Below are positions 23,201 through 37,053 of a stretch of 64,000 nt of DNA, one piece after another. Source of the DNA: Cinnamomum chago (taxonomy: Eukaryota; Streptophyta; Magnoliopsida; Laurales; Lauraceae). Where the stretch lies: the NCBI GenBank assembly GCA_038049695.1, contig CP142461.1, positions 39,729,501 to 39,793,500 on the forward strand, in the 5' to 3' direction. Positions within the stretch are counted from its first letter, which is position 1; the number at the start of each line of letters is the position of its first letter. The notes beneath the pieces are model-generated. The model made no database searches, was not told where the DNA came from, and saw nothing but the letters and a program-made list of their open reading frames with translations. Position numbers and translations under genes: made by a program.

Positions 23201-23508
23201 AAAAAGACCTTTTTAAAAAAAATTAATTATTTTAAAAAACTTGCAATTAATTTTAAAAAATTGAATAGAGTATCAATTATAGAACCATCCATTTTCCATC
23301 CATTAAAAGGGCTCAAGTGAGCTAAAAACACTGGTAGTTAAAAGTTCATCCATCCATTTAATATGTAAACTTACATGATCAAAATAGTTATGAGAAACAA
23401 CAAACTTAACAAAAAAAATAATTTCATATGACCACTACCACGGTTCCACATATGAAAGTAAATACAAAAAATCAAAATCATTTACATATGTCATTGTTTG
23501 CAATAAAA
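23201..23508. other. Non-coding stretch beyond the CACTA gene stop codon
   Basis: AT-rich, between the subterminal array and the stop codon at 23509. It would hold the 3' UTR. Nothing else seen. Confidence 0.4.
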
Positions 23509-26500
23509 TTAGTCGGCCACAGTTCTAAAAATCGGCCATGAAATAATATCGCCCAAAGTCAAATCGCCAAAAGTCGTGTCTCCGCCCAACAACAATTCAT
23601 CATCCTTCAAGATCGCATCGATAATAATCCTATAGCAACCCCCCTCATCATTTGACAAACCCATCACACGGCCAACCGCAACATTAATCTCCTTCCTCAA
23701 ATATGAAAGCAGCCTACATGAGCCCTCTCTTGTATGTGAGGTGTTGTTCTGGTTCGTACCCGTGCGTACCTCCTCACGTGGGGAACCATCTTGGGCCTGC
23801 TTGAAGAAAGAAATATTTAGCTCATAAAATTGGGAAAAAAACAATCACATAAAAGTGGACATTTCCACAAAATACATGCTCAAAAACATCACCAAACTTC
23901 AAACATAAATAAAGCAATTAGAAGAGCTAATTTCTGAATGCTATTTCCCAAAGGCATAAAGAAACCAACTCATAGAACAGTCTCTAGAACAAGTGCTTCC
24001 TTCCTTTTTTTTTTTTTTCCTTCCTCTTTTTTTCCTCTTTTTGGATGTATTTTGGGGTGAAACTTGTTTTGGGCTGTTGTCTTTCTTAAGTTATTAAGGA
24101 GACTTTGAAAATGGCATTTGTTGGAGAGAGGTCTTTGTTTGAATGAATTGGGGTGATGGGTTATTGCATGGTTGTTTTATATTTTTTTAATGAATTGGGG
24201 TCTTGGAAAGTTGCACTTTGTAGTGGTGGGGCTGATGTATTAGGTGGGATTGTTGTTGCCTTTTTTGTCTTTCATCTGCACTAGTTAAATCATAATGTGT
24301 AAGGAGTCTTTGGTTTAATTTGTTGATGTGGGCATTTTCGTTTGAATGAATTTGGGTTGATGCATTTGTTTTTTCTTTTCCTAGGATTTGCATGGCAGTG
24401 GTGGGATTGGTTTTTAATTTCTTCTATTTATTTATTTATTTGAAGGGGGTTTTTTTTTTATTGGATTTGCTTATTGGCCTTTTTTTCTTGCACCTCAATG
24501 ACAAAATGGTGAAATGCTTCAAGAGTATTCGTTTTGAATATATAAGGTAGGCTTCTTTCTTCTTTCATTGGAAAGAACTTTTGAAAGGATATTCTCATCT
24601 CAAGAGAGATGTTCAGTTTTGAATGAATATAGTTTTGCCTTTTTTTAATCAAACTAATGTTTATCTTGGAAGGTTTTGTTATTTACTTCAGTCTTCTAAG
24701 AAAGAAATCAAATTTGATTATAGAAAACGAGATCAATGGGATTAAATGAGTTTCTTTTTAGTGAATTTAGATAAGTACTATTATTTTTATCCATGTCTTA
24801 TAACAACTATAACTGAATGCTACTGTCCACCAGTTTTAATCAAACAGGACTTTGTTCTAAATGCAACTGTAACATGCTATATTTCTGAGAGATGCTCGTT
24901 TTGTGATTGTCTTTTTGGGATTGGGGAACTTTTTGTCTTGAATAAAAGGAATCTATGTAGTGGAATCAGTTTTAGTTATAAGACAGTTGTATCTTTCCTT
25001 TCCAGAGTACTTTCAGTTATAGAAATGCATGATATTTGTCGCGACCCCGGACCGGGAAATCCCAATCCGGGATCGGGACTGCTTAGATAGATGGATAGTG
25101 GATGATGATTGATGATGATTATCTACATCCACAATATATAACTTATTTAATTTCCCACAGGTGTCCGCGGTGAGGATATCACAACCTTGCATGAATATTT
25201 CTTTTTAGTGCGGAAGCGTGTAGCAAATCAAATAGTAGACTATCTCTCGTCATGCAAGCATTTACATCAAATATCAAAACTGTATCAGAATGAGCAATGA
25301 TCTATAGCAAGGTTCCCAAAAGTTGTTAAAGTTTGACACAATATCATTTAGTTACTTTCCCCAAAATTAGAGGCCAACAAAGGCCAATATTACAACAGAA
25401 TAACCCAAAAGAATGGTTAATAAGTTCTCCCCAAAATGTTACGCCTCTTGGCAACCCGATGTCTACATGACATCGTCAGCACGCCACTCAACTAGAGGTT
25501 GCAGCTCACCTACCGCCTCCTCCGGCTCCTCCTCAAGGAAACCGGCAATGGGACCTGAGTACCAAAGCAAAGGATCAGACACGACGGTCTGGCAAGAGAG
25601 TGAGAAGATGCAACAACATAAAATAGATGAAATATCTCAAAAAGCGAGGAAATTTGTTTAAGCAAGAACTCTCATAAAATAGATAAATCATTTGCTAGAA
25701 AACATGTAAACAAGGTAAAACTCATGGGGTATCTAAGGAATCAGGAACAAGCAAGATAGCGACCACACGAAGCTAAGTCCTCTATCACTAAGGTGATAGA
25801 GCAATAACTAGGCCCTGATCTTAGTCACTCAAGGTGAGGAGAAACAGGGGATCTCATATAAATACATATACTATACATGACCACGGTAGCGAGCCGGGCA
25901 TCGGGGACCACAGTAACAATCTGCGGTATCGGGACAAGACCACGGTAATGACCAGGTAGCGGAATCCAAACTACAGCTGGCGGGACAAGAGGGGGATCTC
26001 CAAGTCGGTGGATCAAACCAACGAGGTTATCCAAGCTTAGTGGTGCCGACTCATAGGTCAAATACAATCGAGACAATGCAAATAATCAAGTACAAATATA
26101 TAAAATCAAGCGGGCAAGACGGGGGTGCTCAAGGGCACACTGACATATCATGTGGTGCAATGCACTACGGTTCAAGTAGCCATTTCAAGTGTAAACAATG
26201 CTTTCGGGGAAAACAAGTCATGTAATGAAATTCTTGGAAATGAAGAATATAAAGAACTATTACAATACCGGGAAAATGTTGATTTCAAGATCTATTCAAG
26301 TGAATAGGGGTCCCGTATGTCGATTATTGAAATGATTTGGTACTCCTTGAGTTTGAAGACATTCCGGGCTCCTTATGCACTTTTACGATTTTTAAAACTT
26401 AACAAGAGCTTATGGATAGTACTAGATGCTATGATAGAAAAATCCAGACTATAAGCGGTCCATCCTAAGTATGATGTCAACTCGGAACCATCGAACAACC

Positions 26501-29500
26501 TACTCAGTCACCGAAAGGGATCGAATTCGCGATACCCAAGGAAATAGACTTTGCATTTAGGTATGAAGAAGATATCGTGTCGTTCCATCCCGTTCAAGAT
26601 TGAAATAGATTGAACTTCGATGCCTCCGAACCGACCGTGAAAAGCATCGGCTCAAGACGCTCTCACATATGGTCAAGTGAGTCCAAGGAGGGTAGCCAAG
26701 GTCCACAAAAAAAATAAATCTCAAAACCCACTGCGGTCCGATCGATCGGCCGGAATTTCTGTACCAGTGCATCATGCCAGGCAGACCGCATCGCTCGAGC
26801 GAATCGAAGAGTTCGCTCGAGCGAACTAATCAGTCGAGCGGTCATTTAAATGTGTTCGAGCGACCAGGCTGCTGGAAAACCCGTATCCTTTTCTGGACAG
26901 GTCGCTCGAGCGAACTGTCCAGAAACTGAATTCCGGGCAGTTCAGTTCCCCTCTTTCTCTTCCTTTTTACAACCTTCTTTTAGCCCTTCTTACACATCAA
27001 ATGAGGAGCTTATTTCTCCCTCCAAACTACAACAAATCCTCCATTTAATCAATCAAATTCTCCTCCACCAACCATACATTCAACACAAGGAAAAGGGAGG
27101 AGGAAATCACTTCACAATATATATACATTTGAACAAAACAATGAGACATTCAATGCTATGAACTACCATTCCTCTATGCTCATAAATATGCCATTAATAC
27201 TCTATCATGAGTATTCATTTCAAAACAAACCATAAATATGCATTAATGGGAAGTAGCCAAAAATCCATGAAAGCTTAGGTAAATCATTCATTCACTTGCC
27301 TTAGGTCTTCAAACAATGGAATCAAGCTCTAGCAATCTCCAAAGACAATGGTCCAAGCTACAAGGCAAAAACCCCAAATACAACAAACCCTAAAAGAGTC
27401 AAAACAATGAAATAGCAAGGAAATCTCCCAAGGATGGTAGGGAAGCTTCTCTAAGGTCCAAGGAATACAATTCTAGAAGATAAAGGGAAATACTCACTTG
27501 TAAGATCCTCTAATGGACAAGGTAAGCTCAAAGGAAATCCTTGGAATGTGGGTTTTCTCCACAAAACTATCAAGTGGAAGCTCTCAATGAGGTGAAGAAG
27601 ATGATGATCTCTAATCTTTTCTTGGTGCAAGCTTGAGAGTAGATTGAGTGATGGGAAGCAAGAAGAAGAAGAGTTCCTCACAAAGCCCTAGCTCTCTCTC
27701 TCTTGTGCTGGAAAAGAAGAATGAAGAAGAAGGGAATTGGCTTCCCTTGTTAACAAATGAGCTGGGTTGGGTAGGTCCCACAACTTAAGAAGCTAAATGG
27801 ACTGAAATCATCTCTCTCGGGTCCACGGATGAATTCGACGAAGAAGGAAGAAATGTTCGTCGAAATATCTAGTTTCCAAAAAGTGTATGTTTCGCGGGTT
27901 TCGAGAATATTAAGTTTTGGGTACAGATTTGGCGTGCAATGACTGTTTTGCCCTCAAGGCCAAGAATTCGGGTTTCGGGATCTCAAACGAAAACGGGATC
28001 AACATGAAAGTTGTAGGGATCATCAAAGTGAGAAAAACGGGATTAAAATCATGAATGTAAAAACCTCCGATAAATCCTCAAACATATGCAATGTCATGAA
28101 AAGGAACCCCCAAAGGGCCCTACTAACACAAAGCCAATCAAAATCCCCAAAACTATATCAGAAGCTATTCCAAACCCAACTTAGTCAAAATCACTAATCG
28201 AGCTTAGTACTAACACGCAACTAAATTAGCACTAATCGGGTTCACTCGGGTCGGGGTCTTACAATATTAGTAGCCCATCAATGTATATCATCAATTTTAT
28301 CAATTCATTAAATTACTGAATCAATTATGTAAAAGAAATTACTTTATACCTGAGATGAACTCTCATAATAGGTGGAAGAATGTTGCATCCCACCTTGAGA
28401 AAGAACTTGTTTGATCTCATCAATTTCCTCTTTCAACCGTTTCACTTGAGTCTGAAGGTTTGTATTGGCTTCATGTTCCTCTGCCAAGGCTTTCTTATAA
28501 AGAGTCGAATGTTGTATGGTTGTCTTCGACACACCCATGCCTAACCCGAGTACATGTCCTTTGCCATCACGACCAAAGACCTATTAAAAAATTCAAAACA
28601 AAAATATAATGTCAACAATAACACAGATTTGGCTCCAAAACTGATTGGTCAAAGGTTTTAGCTAAATTTGATGAAGCACAAGCAGATAGCATTAATGATA
28701 CACATGATCATTTAGTTATGGATATAAATGTGATTTGTACATTTCAGTGACTGCTATACACAGATCTATTTACAAGAACTATACCTTCGCAATTGCATCA
28801 TTGTCTATATCAATTTCCACCACGGATCTATCAGATTCACGTGCTGTAATAACGGCATCCTGCAAATTAAATGATAAATAAGGGGCAATTAAATGGTTTT
28901 TCTGCAAGGAAGAGAGTAATAATGCAAGCCTTTTTGTGATACTTTATATAATGTGACTGTCTCTAGCATGTGGCATTCTAGTCTAGTTTTAAGCCAGAGT
29001 TTTTCAAAGGCATCGGAGTTGTATGGAAATAATATTCAGATTAAATACTGGTTCCATAAATGCTGTGGTGATGGACTGCTATGTGACAGTTATCCACTAT
29101 CCTTAATATTGCATCTAACAAGGAAAGTTTCAGGCGCAGATTGGATTTCTAAAAAGCTTATATTGTCTCCATCATTCAGACATGACCTTTAAGATGAAAA
29201 GATAGCATAACTTCAACACTTGTTGCTTTGCCTTTGGCAAGAATTCATTCCATCTGCAGGAAATGGTAGACTAATACAGTGATTGGCTAGCATTGGATTT
29301 TGAGCAATATTATTGCAATTTCTCATACCACTATAATAACAGTACCTAAAGGCTCTATTCTGGAACCAGGTTTCTTAAAAATCAACTTTTGTGAATGAAT
29401 TTAAAGATTGTGTGATAGAAATCCACAGATATCAACTTTTCAAGGACAAATACTATTGTAATCAACAGTTGATTGCAATCACTTTCACCTAATATCCCCA

Positions 29501-31391
29501 CTTGCTCATTTGAGTCATGAAACCCCATGTTTCAGGTCCCAAATTCACATCAATTGGAGATCACAGCCCAAGTTGTTTACTTAGTCATCCATAACAAATT
29601 TAAGATGCCACAAAAGGCTGCAGCAAAAGGCAACATGACACAAGCATTTTTTCAATTAGCCTAGGTCAATCGAGCCCCACAAGTTACTTCAAAATGATAT
29701 CAAAACTAAACAAATGCATTATTCAACATATGATGCTGCCACATATCAATTCAAATCAATAGATACAGCCTTGAATGTATATGAACAATTCTAACACAAA
29801 TCACCTTAAACTCCATCTAGTACCGCTACTGATCACTAGAAGGCATCCATAGCACATCTGATTATATAACCCGTTGAGGTTACTCTATAAAGCATTTACA
29901 CATCCACAGCCAAGATTGGAAAAATGCACGGCTAGGAATAGGAAGGAGGGTTTTCGTCACTATCTCAAATCTCAACCAACAACATCAATTACCTTTTATG
30001 TAACAGATTAACATGGCATATAATCTACCATCCCTCTATCAACTAGTTACTTTAAAAGGACCCTAAGATCAAACCTACAATAATGAGAATGTCATTAGTT
30101 AACAGAATACAAAACCAGTAAATAGGAAAGCATATTCTTTCACTTTTTACTCAGCAGACTACCAAGTTCCTTAAAAAAGAAAAAAAAGACAGCACCAACA
30201 ATCACCAATGAGAATGACAACACACAACTCTAATATATCTTCAGTTTGAACATTTCCTCCCAGCAACTCTAACAATTTCTAACCAAACCAGCCTCTTTTG
30301 TAATTCAAGAAGCAGAGACAACATTCACATCCAAATATCAGACAACAGTAAGTTACCCACATTGCTAGCAAGATTGTTGGTTTAACTATAGAAAACCAAA
30401 AAAAAAAAAAAAATTCAAACCACCTAAAGGAATATTGGTTTACTAGTAGTTTCAAAGGTTCCATAAAGACTAAAAGTGAAAGATTCTCACCACTTCAGGG
30501 CTCGATGATGACCCATCCTTCCTTTCGTGTGTTGCCAAGAAGACATCCGTGCGAGTGACGGGCTCATTCGGCCTTTGTGCTTTCTATAAAAAAAAGAAAG
30601 AAAGTATCAATTGGATATATTTGGTGCCATAATGTGAAATGAAGATGTCTTATGCAAAACAAATAACACTTACCAACTCGACAGCCACCCTAGCACAACC
30701 CTTCCTACCTGTTGTGTGGGGGCTCTTCATCTTTGACCTAGCAATCCTACCAACCTTATTGGCAGCTAGGGCTGCCTCAATTGAGGATATGTCTACAAAT
30801 CTAAGCCAGTCTTCTGTCTTAACTTACTTGGGGACATCACTCTTCCTCTCCGCATCCATGAGATATTTGTATATGTGATCACGGTGGAGAACGAACTTCC
30901 AATCCTTCCATAATTTATTCGCTCTTTGCATGATATGATGTCTATGGATCAGACCTATGGTGTAGGTGCCCTGCAAAAATTATGTAGTGGGAGTTATGAG
31001 TTTAATGAAATAATCAAATTATGAAACTACTTTAAATTAAAAGTTACACAAGTACTCACACTAACTTCTTTCCAGATTTTCTCTTTGAGATCACTGGGTA
31101 CATCTGTCCATACAACATAAACGGGGGGCACATAGGTCTTCACCAGACGCCCTATTAAAGAACTCAATTGGGTAGCCTCTTGTCTGATAGGCTGGCCGTT
31201 CTCGCCAAAAGTAATAGGAATAAGCACACCTGTTTCAAATTGTCCAATTTAATCATTAGTTTATTAAGAACATACAAAAGAAATATCTTTAAAATGGTTG
31301 CTTCGAAATGCGTACTATCACGGGAATCACAAACCGATGGTGTAGATGCTGGCACTGAAGAATAATGCCCCGATGATCCATCATCTGCCAT
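23509..31391 (-). CDS. CACTA second gene with Transposase_24-like domain, seven exons
   Basis: Minus-strand exons, all with GT/AG introns: 31391-31316, 31229-31060, 30970-30674, 30583-30491, 28859-28785, 28580-28350, 23796-23509. They total 1230 nt, an uninterrupted 409-codon frame plus stop, starting MADDGSSGHYSS. Recognisable blocks of the plant Transposase_24 family are GQPIRQEATQLSSLIGRLV with VPSDLKEKIWKEV (exon 2), W(K)DWKFVLHRDH and MKSPHTTGRKGCARVAVEL (exon 3), TDVFLATHERKDG (exon 4) and VFGRDGKGHVLGLGMG followed by a short predicted coiled coil (exon 6). In CACTA elements such proteins are thought to assist the TNP2 transposase. Intron 6 (23797-28349) has absorbed a 3.2-kb solo LTR without touching a splice site. 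Whether it is expressed is unknown. The start exon is the least certain part. Confidence 0.75.
23797..25031 (-). other. Part of intron 6 of the CACTA gene
   Basis: No coding signal. T-rich low-complexity runs at 24005-24060 and 24440-24465. Bounded by the acceptor at 23797 and solo LTR C. Confidence 0.5.
25037..28263 (-). mobile_element. Solo LTR, Tekay-like family C (minus orientation)
   Basis: Plus strand TGTCGCGACCCCGG...GGGGTCTTACA, 3.2 kb, flanked by a perfect duplication atatt (25032-25036 and 28264-28268). The ends are those of long chromovirus LTRs; orientation is inferred from the TATA of the second copy (37054-40901). No ORF of note. It carries CTCGAG-core palindromic boxes at 26794-26910 and an inverted repeat ttcgacgaa/ttcgtcgaa at 27834-27864. 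Confidence 0.88.
26794..26912. repeat. Palindromic boxes in LTR C, first copy (CTCGAG type)
   Basis: Boxes related to ttcgctcgagcgaa have centres at about 26796, 26818, 26835, 26857 and 26907. Two neighbouring pairs are 22 bp apart. The last is itself framed by ggacag/ctgtcc. Confidence 0.85.
28860..30490 (-). other. Intron 4 of the CACTA gene
   Basis: 1.6 kb between donor (complement at 30490) and acceptor (28860). AT-rich; poly-A at about 30398-30413. No exon or element recognised inside. Confidence 0.5.
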
Positions 31392-31721
31392 ACTGCCTGC
31401 AAACCACAATTTGTGAGTTTGAATACTGAGTTTTCATGAAATTGTCGATTGCCAAATTTGTAACAATACAAGTAGGGGCAGCTGCCCACTAAAATAGAAA
31501 AGGGTACTGCAACCTCATTTGCCAACCTGTTAGCAGGCCTAGTACGTCCCTTCTCTAAACATATGAGAATTGTAAATTTGCATAAAGGGGTGAGAAATAC
31601 AATTCAGCCATCTTATTTTCAACTGCCAAGGTGGCAAGTAGGATGGATCCAAAAAACATTGAACCACAGTAAAGGAACCTATTTCAAAGGAAGCTTATTG
31701 ACATGAAATTGTCACCTTAAA
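31392..31721. other. Intergenic stretch between the two CACTA genes
   Basis: 330 bp separating the TNP2 stop codon (31722) from the start codon of the second gene (31391), both on the minus strand. It would hold the TNP2 3' end and the start of the second transcript, or be intronic if the two are one transcript. Confidence 0.4.
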
Positions 31722-34700
31722 TTACTGAGGGTTGTTTTCTTCATCATCACCAATGAAATTGTCCTCTATGATGTCATCATGTAATGCTGTCGTTGAAGTG
31801 TTTTCATTCATTCTTGCGGCAAAGATTAACGGATCATCATAAGAATCCACGTCCTGATTAAGTTTTTTTGGAACATCCAACACAACATGCCACTCATCCA
31901 TAGGCCGACTTTGATATTTGCAATAGAAGACTTGATAAGCTTCAGAAGCAAGAATAAACGGCTCATCCATTTCTTTTGTCTTTCTTTGCAATTTTTTTAG
32001 ATTAACATATCTCAAGTTTGTTTCTGGATCAACTCTTTGACTGTTTGCATCTAGACTCACCTAATCACAATTGAATACCACTACTTTGAAGTCATGGTAA
32101 TCTAGTTCTAAAATTTGTTTGACGATGCCATAGTTGTTGGAATATAGGTGGGCCTTCCAGACAGGTTTCAAAAACTTTTGACCCACTTGATGCAGGGATC
32201 AATTGTCTAGAATGCAACAAACCCAATCCAGGATGCAATTCCTCAAACTCATAGCCATGTACAGCAACATATACTATCTAGAAGATAGAAAATAGCACAT
32301 AAACATGCAACCACGAAATCTACAGCATATAAGGATGTAGATATACCTTTGGAGCTTTGTTGTGCTCTAATGGAGAATTAGAGTTCTTTACTTTGATGAT
32401 GAACACCTTCACTATCCAATTCAGAATCTCCAACTCCTTTTGATCTTCCACGCTATAACCCGTATTAGATCTCTTTTCTCAAGAAGATGGTGGAATCTTC
32501 AAGAGAAAACCTAACTAGTAACTCTAAGGAACTAAAGGTGAAAGAGAGGGGAACTTAGAGAGGAAGAGGACTTGTGCAACACTTGCACAAAAAGGCTGAA
32601 GTTGCTCTATTATTGATGCACGACCAAGAGTGGATGATTCCTATATTTATAGCCCTCCACGCCTCCTCTTTTCCTATTTGAAATAGAAGTTTAACTCCCA
32701 TTACAAAATAGTAAACTTCTCCCTTGCTAGTTGCCATAGAAGTCTCACTTTCACAACAATTAGTAGCTTTCTCCTTTCTAATTAAAATAGAAGTCCTACT
32801 TCCATTAATAATTAGTAGCCTACCATTACCACTATTAGAAGCCTCACTTCAAATAGAAATGGTAACCTTCCTTTTAGAGTTCAAGTAGAATTAGTATCTT
32901 TCTAATAACTTGGGCTCGCGTGGGGACCACTAGGGATTCCTTAGAAAGCTGGCTCCAACTGGGACACGCGACCCCACATCTCATGTGCAATCCGGGCCCA
33001 CAGTTAATTGCAAATAACTCCATTATATAAATGGAATTGCACTCCAGTCTTAGGAATAAATTACAATGAAGACCCTAAACTTCCTCAGTACCACAAGTAA
33101 GCCCCTCCATCTATATCAATGGATCAAATGGACCTGTCCACCAAATTAGATCCATATCTTATTATCCTTGAGCTCCAATTAATTATAGTGATCATTTGGT
33201 ACCGATCCAATTAAATCTTAATTGGAATGGGTGCGCACTTACCAATGATAAATCCATTAATTGGCACAAGGGGATATTAAAGATAGATTCCATCTTGACC
33301 ATTGAATGTTCCCACAGCTCTACTACCACATACCCAAATCACCGAGGTGTTGACCTACAATTGGCCTCACTCATTGGTGACTCAAAGCAAACGAATAGAT
33401 AAAAACTTGAGTTCATTAATGTCTTAGGATTATGAGCCTATTGCTAGGGAATTATAAGAGCAGACCTTAAAATAAAAACAGTGTATATAAGGTGCTTCTC
33501 ATGGTCATTCAATACATCCAATGTACCAGCACCATGATCCGGAATCTTACATTCATATATGATCCGGGTATATGATTTACGTGCTTGTTGGTACTGCACA
33601 GTGTCAAGATATTCAATCTTTCCCTTTTTATCGATCGGGAAGGCATATTCACGATCATCGTCCAGCCACGGTTCCCGTCCTTGCTTATGGCTTCCTTTTG
33701 TACCATCAGGCATGTAATTCATGGCATACATCATTGCCTCATCCAGAAGGAAGCACTCTAAAATAGAACCCTCTGGATGGTATGATTCACTACGTATCGT
33801 TTGTATGTTTTCATCATCCTGTCACATGTCTATTTAATAAGATCTCAATAGTGAACATGAGTAAGGGAGAACAAAAAATTTAAAAAATAACTTTAACTAT
33901 AAATTTGTCTTACCGCTCAAAAGGATACATCCATCGATATCTAACAGGCCCGCCTACTTGTACCTCCTCTGCCAAGTGCACAACGAGGTGCATCATAGAT
34001 ACGAAGAATGAGGGTGGGAAGCATTTTTCGAACACACATAATGTTTCCACAATGCTAACTTTCATCTTTGACAATTCTTCACGATTGATACTCTTTGAAC
34101 ACAACACATTAAAAAATATCGATAATTGTTGAATAGCAGCACGTAATGGCCTGTGACCTTCAAATGCGTGCATCAATATCACCGGTAATAGTTGTTGCAT
34201 GAGAATGTGATAATCACGAGACTTAAGGTTTTTTAGCTCCAAAGTATCCAAGCTAACATTATGTCTCCAGTTCCCACTATACCCGATAGGAACCTTCAAA
34301 TGGTATAAGGTTTTACATATCAATTCTTTCTCCGATCGGGATAGTGTGTAAGGAGCATCTGGATAGGTCAACTTGCCATTGTTTTCCACGGGCCACAACT
34401 TTTTCTTAATCTTCATCTCTTTTAGGTCTTGGCAGGCTTGGAGACCATCTTTTGTCTTTCCCTTTACGTTCATGATTGTTCCAATTAGAATCTCTGCCAC
34501 ATTTTCCTCAATGTGCATCACATCCAGGTTATGACGAATGGGTAGATCCTATAGAAATTATATATTCTTATTAGTATGCAAGCCTTTTATACCATGTTAC
34601 TGTAAATATAAGATACATGAATGTCAAACATACCTTCCAGTATGGCAAGTCAAAAAAGATTGATCTCTTCGACCATGCAGTGGAATCACACTCATCAGTA

Positions 34701-35057
34701 GACCTCTTCCTCTTCTTGCTCTTTCCAAAGTTAGTTTGAATAGTCTCCATTTTGTTTAACACTTTTGATCCACTCAAACACCTTGGATGCCTCCTGTTTT
34801 CTTCATTTCCATTAAATTGTGATTTTTTAATCTGGAAAGGATGTCTTAGATTTGGTAGGAATCTTCTATGCTCCATCTAAGCACACTTCTTTCCATGTTT
34901 TAGCCACAATGAATTTGTCCCTTCACCACACACAGGACAACCAAGCTTTCCGGCAGTCCTACAACCCGATAAATGACCATATGCCGGAAAATCATGTATA
35001 GCCCATAGGAGAATTGCTTTCATTGTGACCCTACTCTTACTGTAACAGTCATATGTT
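31722..35057 (-). pseudogene. CACTA TNP2-type transposase, C-terminal two thirds, interrupted
   Basis: Minus-strand exon-like blocks: 35057-34634 (Transposase_21 end: LLWAIHDFPAYGHLSG, GKLGCPVCGEGT, then HRRFLP), 34548-33914 (IRHNLDVMHIEENV at the start, then the DUF4218-like SRDYHILMQQLLPV and CFPPSFFVSMMHLVVHLAEE), 33818-33557, and 32134-31722 (DUF4216-like LDYHDFKVVVFNCD and MDEPFILASEAYQVFYCKY, stop after ENNPQ). Splice sites between the first three are consensus (GTATGT, GTAAGA donors). The protein would cut and paste CACTA ends. It is dead: a TAG after GKKCA near 34875, another in the DUF4216 part (W lost near 32060), LTR A sequence in place of about one domain's worth of coding sequence, and loss of everything upstream of 35057 to LTR B. 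Confidence 0.85.
32135..33556 (-). mobile_element. Truncated Copia family A LTR inside TNP2
   Basis: Starts TGTTGGAATATAGG like the other A LTRs, flanked on the left by transposase coding sequence, but stops about 300 bp before the normal LTR end, at ttacattc (33556). No duplication is visible, so insertion was followed by a deletion that took the LTR end and some transposase sequence. Confidence 0.85.
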
Positions 35058-37053
35058 TGAAAGTTCATGCTATAGAGATCTGAACTTGGACTTCCATGGC
35101 TGATTTGGTTTTTCAAGTTTTTAAAACAAGAACACAGATCTGATTTTCCAGCCATGAAACATGCATAAAAACTCCATGAAATCATGATCAACATGTGTAT
35201 AATGCAAGGAGATATGAATACCTTGATTAATACCTTGATGATATGAATGCCTCAAATCTCTGAAAAGAAAGCCTTCAAAGGTCTGAACTCAGCCTGCAAT
35301 CAGCAATGTATGTTGCAGGATTTTCTGCAATAGTTTCTCCTTTTGATCTTCTCTTCTATTCCACAACCTAATCTGATTGGCTTTGATTGTGGGATCAAAA
35401 TATGGATTCCAAGAAGGGTTTTCTGAACTACTCTTTGTGGAAAAAACCCAGGACCTGATCTCCTCTCTCCAATGAAGAAGAAGAAGGCAGCAATGGGCTG
35501 GGCGTGAGTTTCTCTCTAGTTGTCTTGGGCGGCCAATGGAACTACTTATTAATCCACGCCTGGGATTAATTCTGATTGCTGGTTTCCCCTCTTGCACGCC
35601 TATGGTAGTGAGGTTATATTTATAAAGATTAGATTCCTTTAAGAGTTCTCTTTCTAATAGGAATCATCATCCCATAAAATAAGGAACCAGCCACCTTAGT
35701 TGTGCAACACTTACTAATTAAAGATACTAAAAATTAGTAAACTTTAATTATAGGAATTCTTACCCAAAGAGGAGTTCTTCCTTCCAAGTAAAGATACCTT
35801 GTTAAACTTGGAAACCTCACACAAGGGGCTCCCCACATGGCTGGCCCACAAGATAGAGAAACACACCATGGCCCACTAGTTAACAATTTAGCTAGAGTTA
35901 AATTCATGTATGCCATCAAAAGCCTATTTGAATTTAAACTCAAAATTATTCTTCCACAAAATTAATTCAACCACATATCATTTAATTAAATTAGGAAACC
36001 ATGCCAATATAGGAAGATGGCTAGAAGAGGGACCAAAAGACATATTTGCCCTTGACTCCCAAAATGACCAAAATGTCCATGCTAACCCCATAGCAACATT
36101 AAGATCATTTTAACCCTAACTCATTCCACTAAAGAGTTATGGTTGCACTCCAGGGACAAATATTAAATTTCAAATTAAGCTCATCATAAACTGACGATTG
36201 TCTTTGACCTACCAAGTACAATGACCACAATGCCCCTCTATGTAACATCCATAATCAAGTAGGTTAACCGATGTACTATCTACCTTCTTGATTACATCTC
36301 ATCCTTAGAACTTCATACCCTTGACTTAATCATCATCCGGATATCATTCTGTTCATCTAGGGAGCGACCCACAAGTTCAATATCCATATGGAACATCCAT
36401 ATACTAAGATCTTAGATTCTGATGATTAATCGGATAATTCTAAGGGGACGATCATTCCATCACACGATGGCATAGATTCCATATTGCATTTGCACGTCCC
36501 AACTAATCAAGCCCGAGAACCCAAAACACAAAGTTGTTGACCCATGAACAGGATCTCACCCATAGTGAATTAAAGCACAAGAACTTGACTTCGTCAGTTC
36601 ATCCACAAATGCTCAAGATTAAGAGCACTGGTCACTCAGTAGCAATGGGTGATTTGATCTCTCGGTGATAGTACTATTTTAGAGATCACACCTACAAGTG
36701 GTCCTGTTCAATGCATGACACATGCACTAATGAGATAAATCCGGAAAGGCCTCCGTGACTAAGGTAAGTCACCCTGAATACAGGAGAGTATCTCATTATA
36801 ACTTATACCAAGATGAAGTGCCCAACTCCATCTCTCAGTTATGAACAAGTTTATTGTTTCAAGTGTCCATGACTCAGACCTTACTGTGTGTAGCCACTAC
36901 ACACCTAAGTCATTTACTAGAAAACAATGGGCCTTACACAACCATACATATACACAATTAATAAGAGAAAGATGTCATTCTATTTAAATAACCAATAAAT
37001 ATCCAGTAACAGAGATGTGAGTGCAGTCAGTGGGCTTTAGGGCATACACCAAT
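35058..37053 (-). mobile_element. Copia-like family B LTR, minus orientation, right end cut
   Basis: Plus strand TGAAAGTTCATGC... to ...GGCATACACCAAT, the reverse complement of 18828-20828 over nearly 2 kb. The left end is exact and sits in TNP2 coding sequence (5 bases before it: atgtt). The last seven bases (cccaaca) are missing; LTR C starts there. Confidence 0.88.

Noticed and set aside
23797..25031. Small ORFs at 24187-24393, 24458-24652 and 24746-25090
   Set aside because: They lie in a low-complexity intron of the CACTA gene, on both strands, without domain resemblance.
32130..32134. The flank atagt before LTR A equals the duplication of LTR B at 18823
   Set aside because: A and B are different families and the A copy at 32135 has no matching right flank. 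A five-base coincidence.
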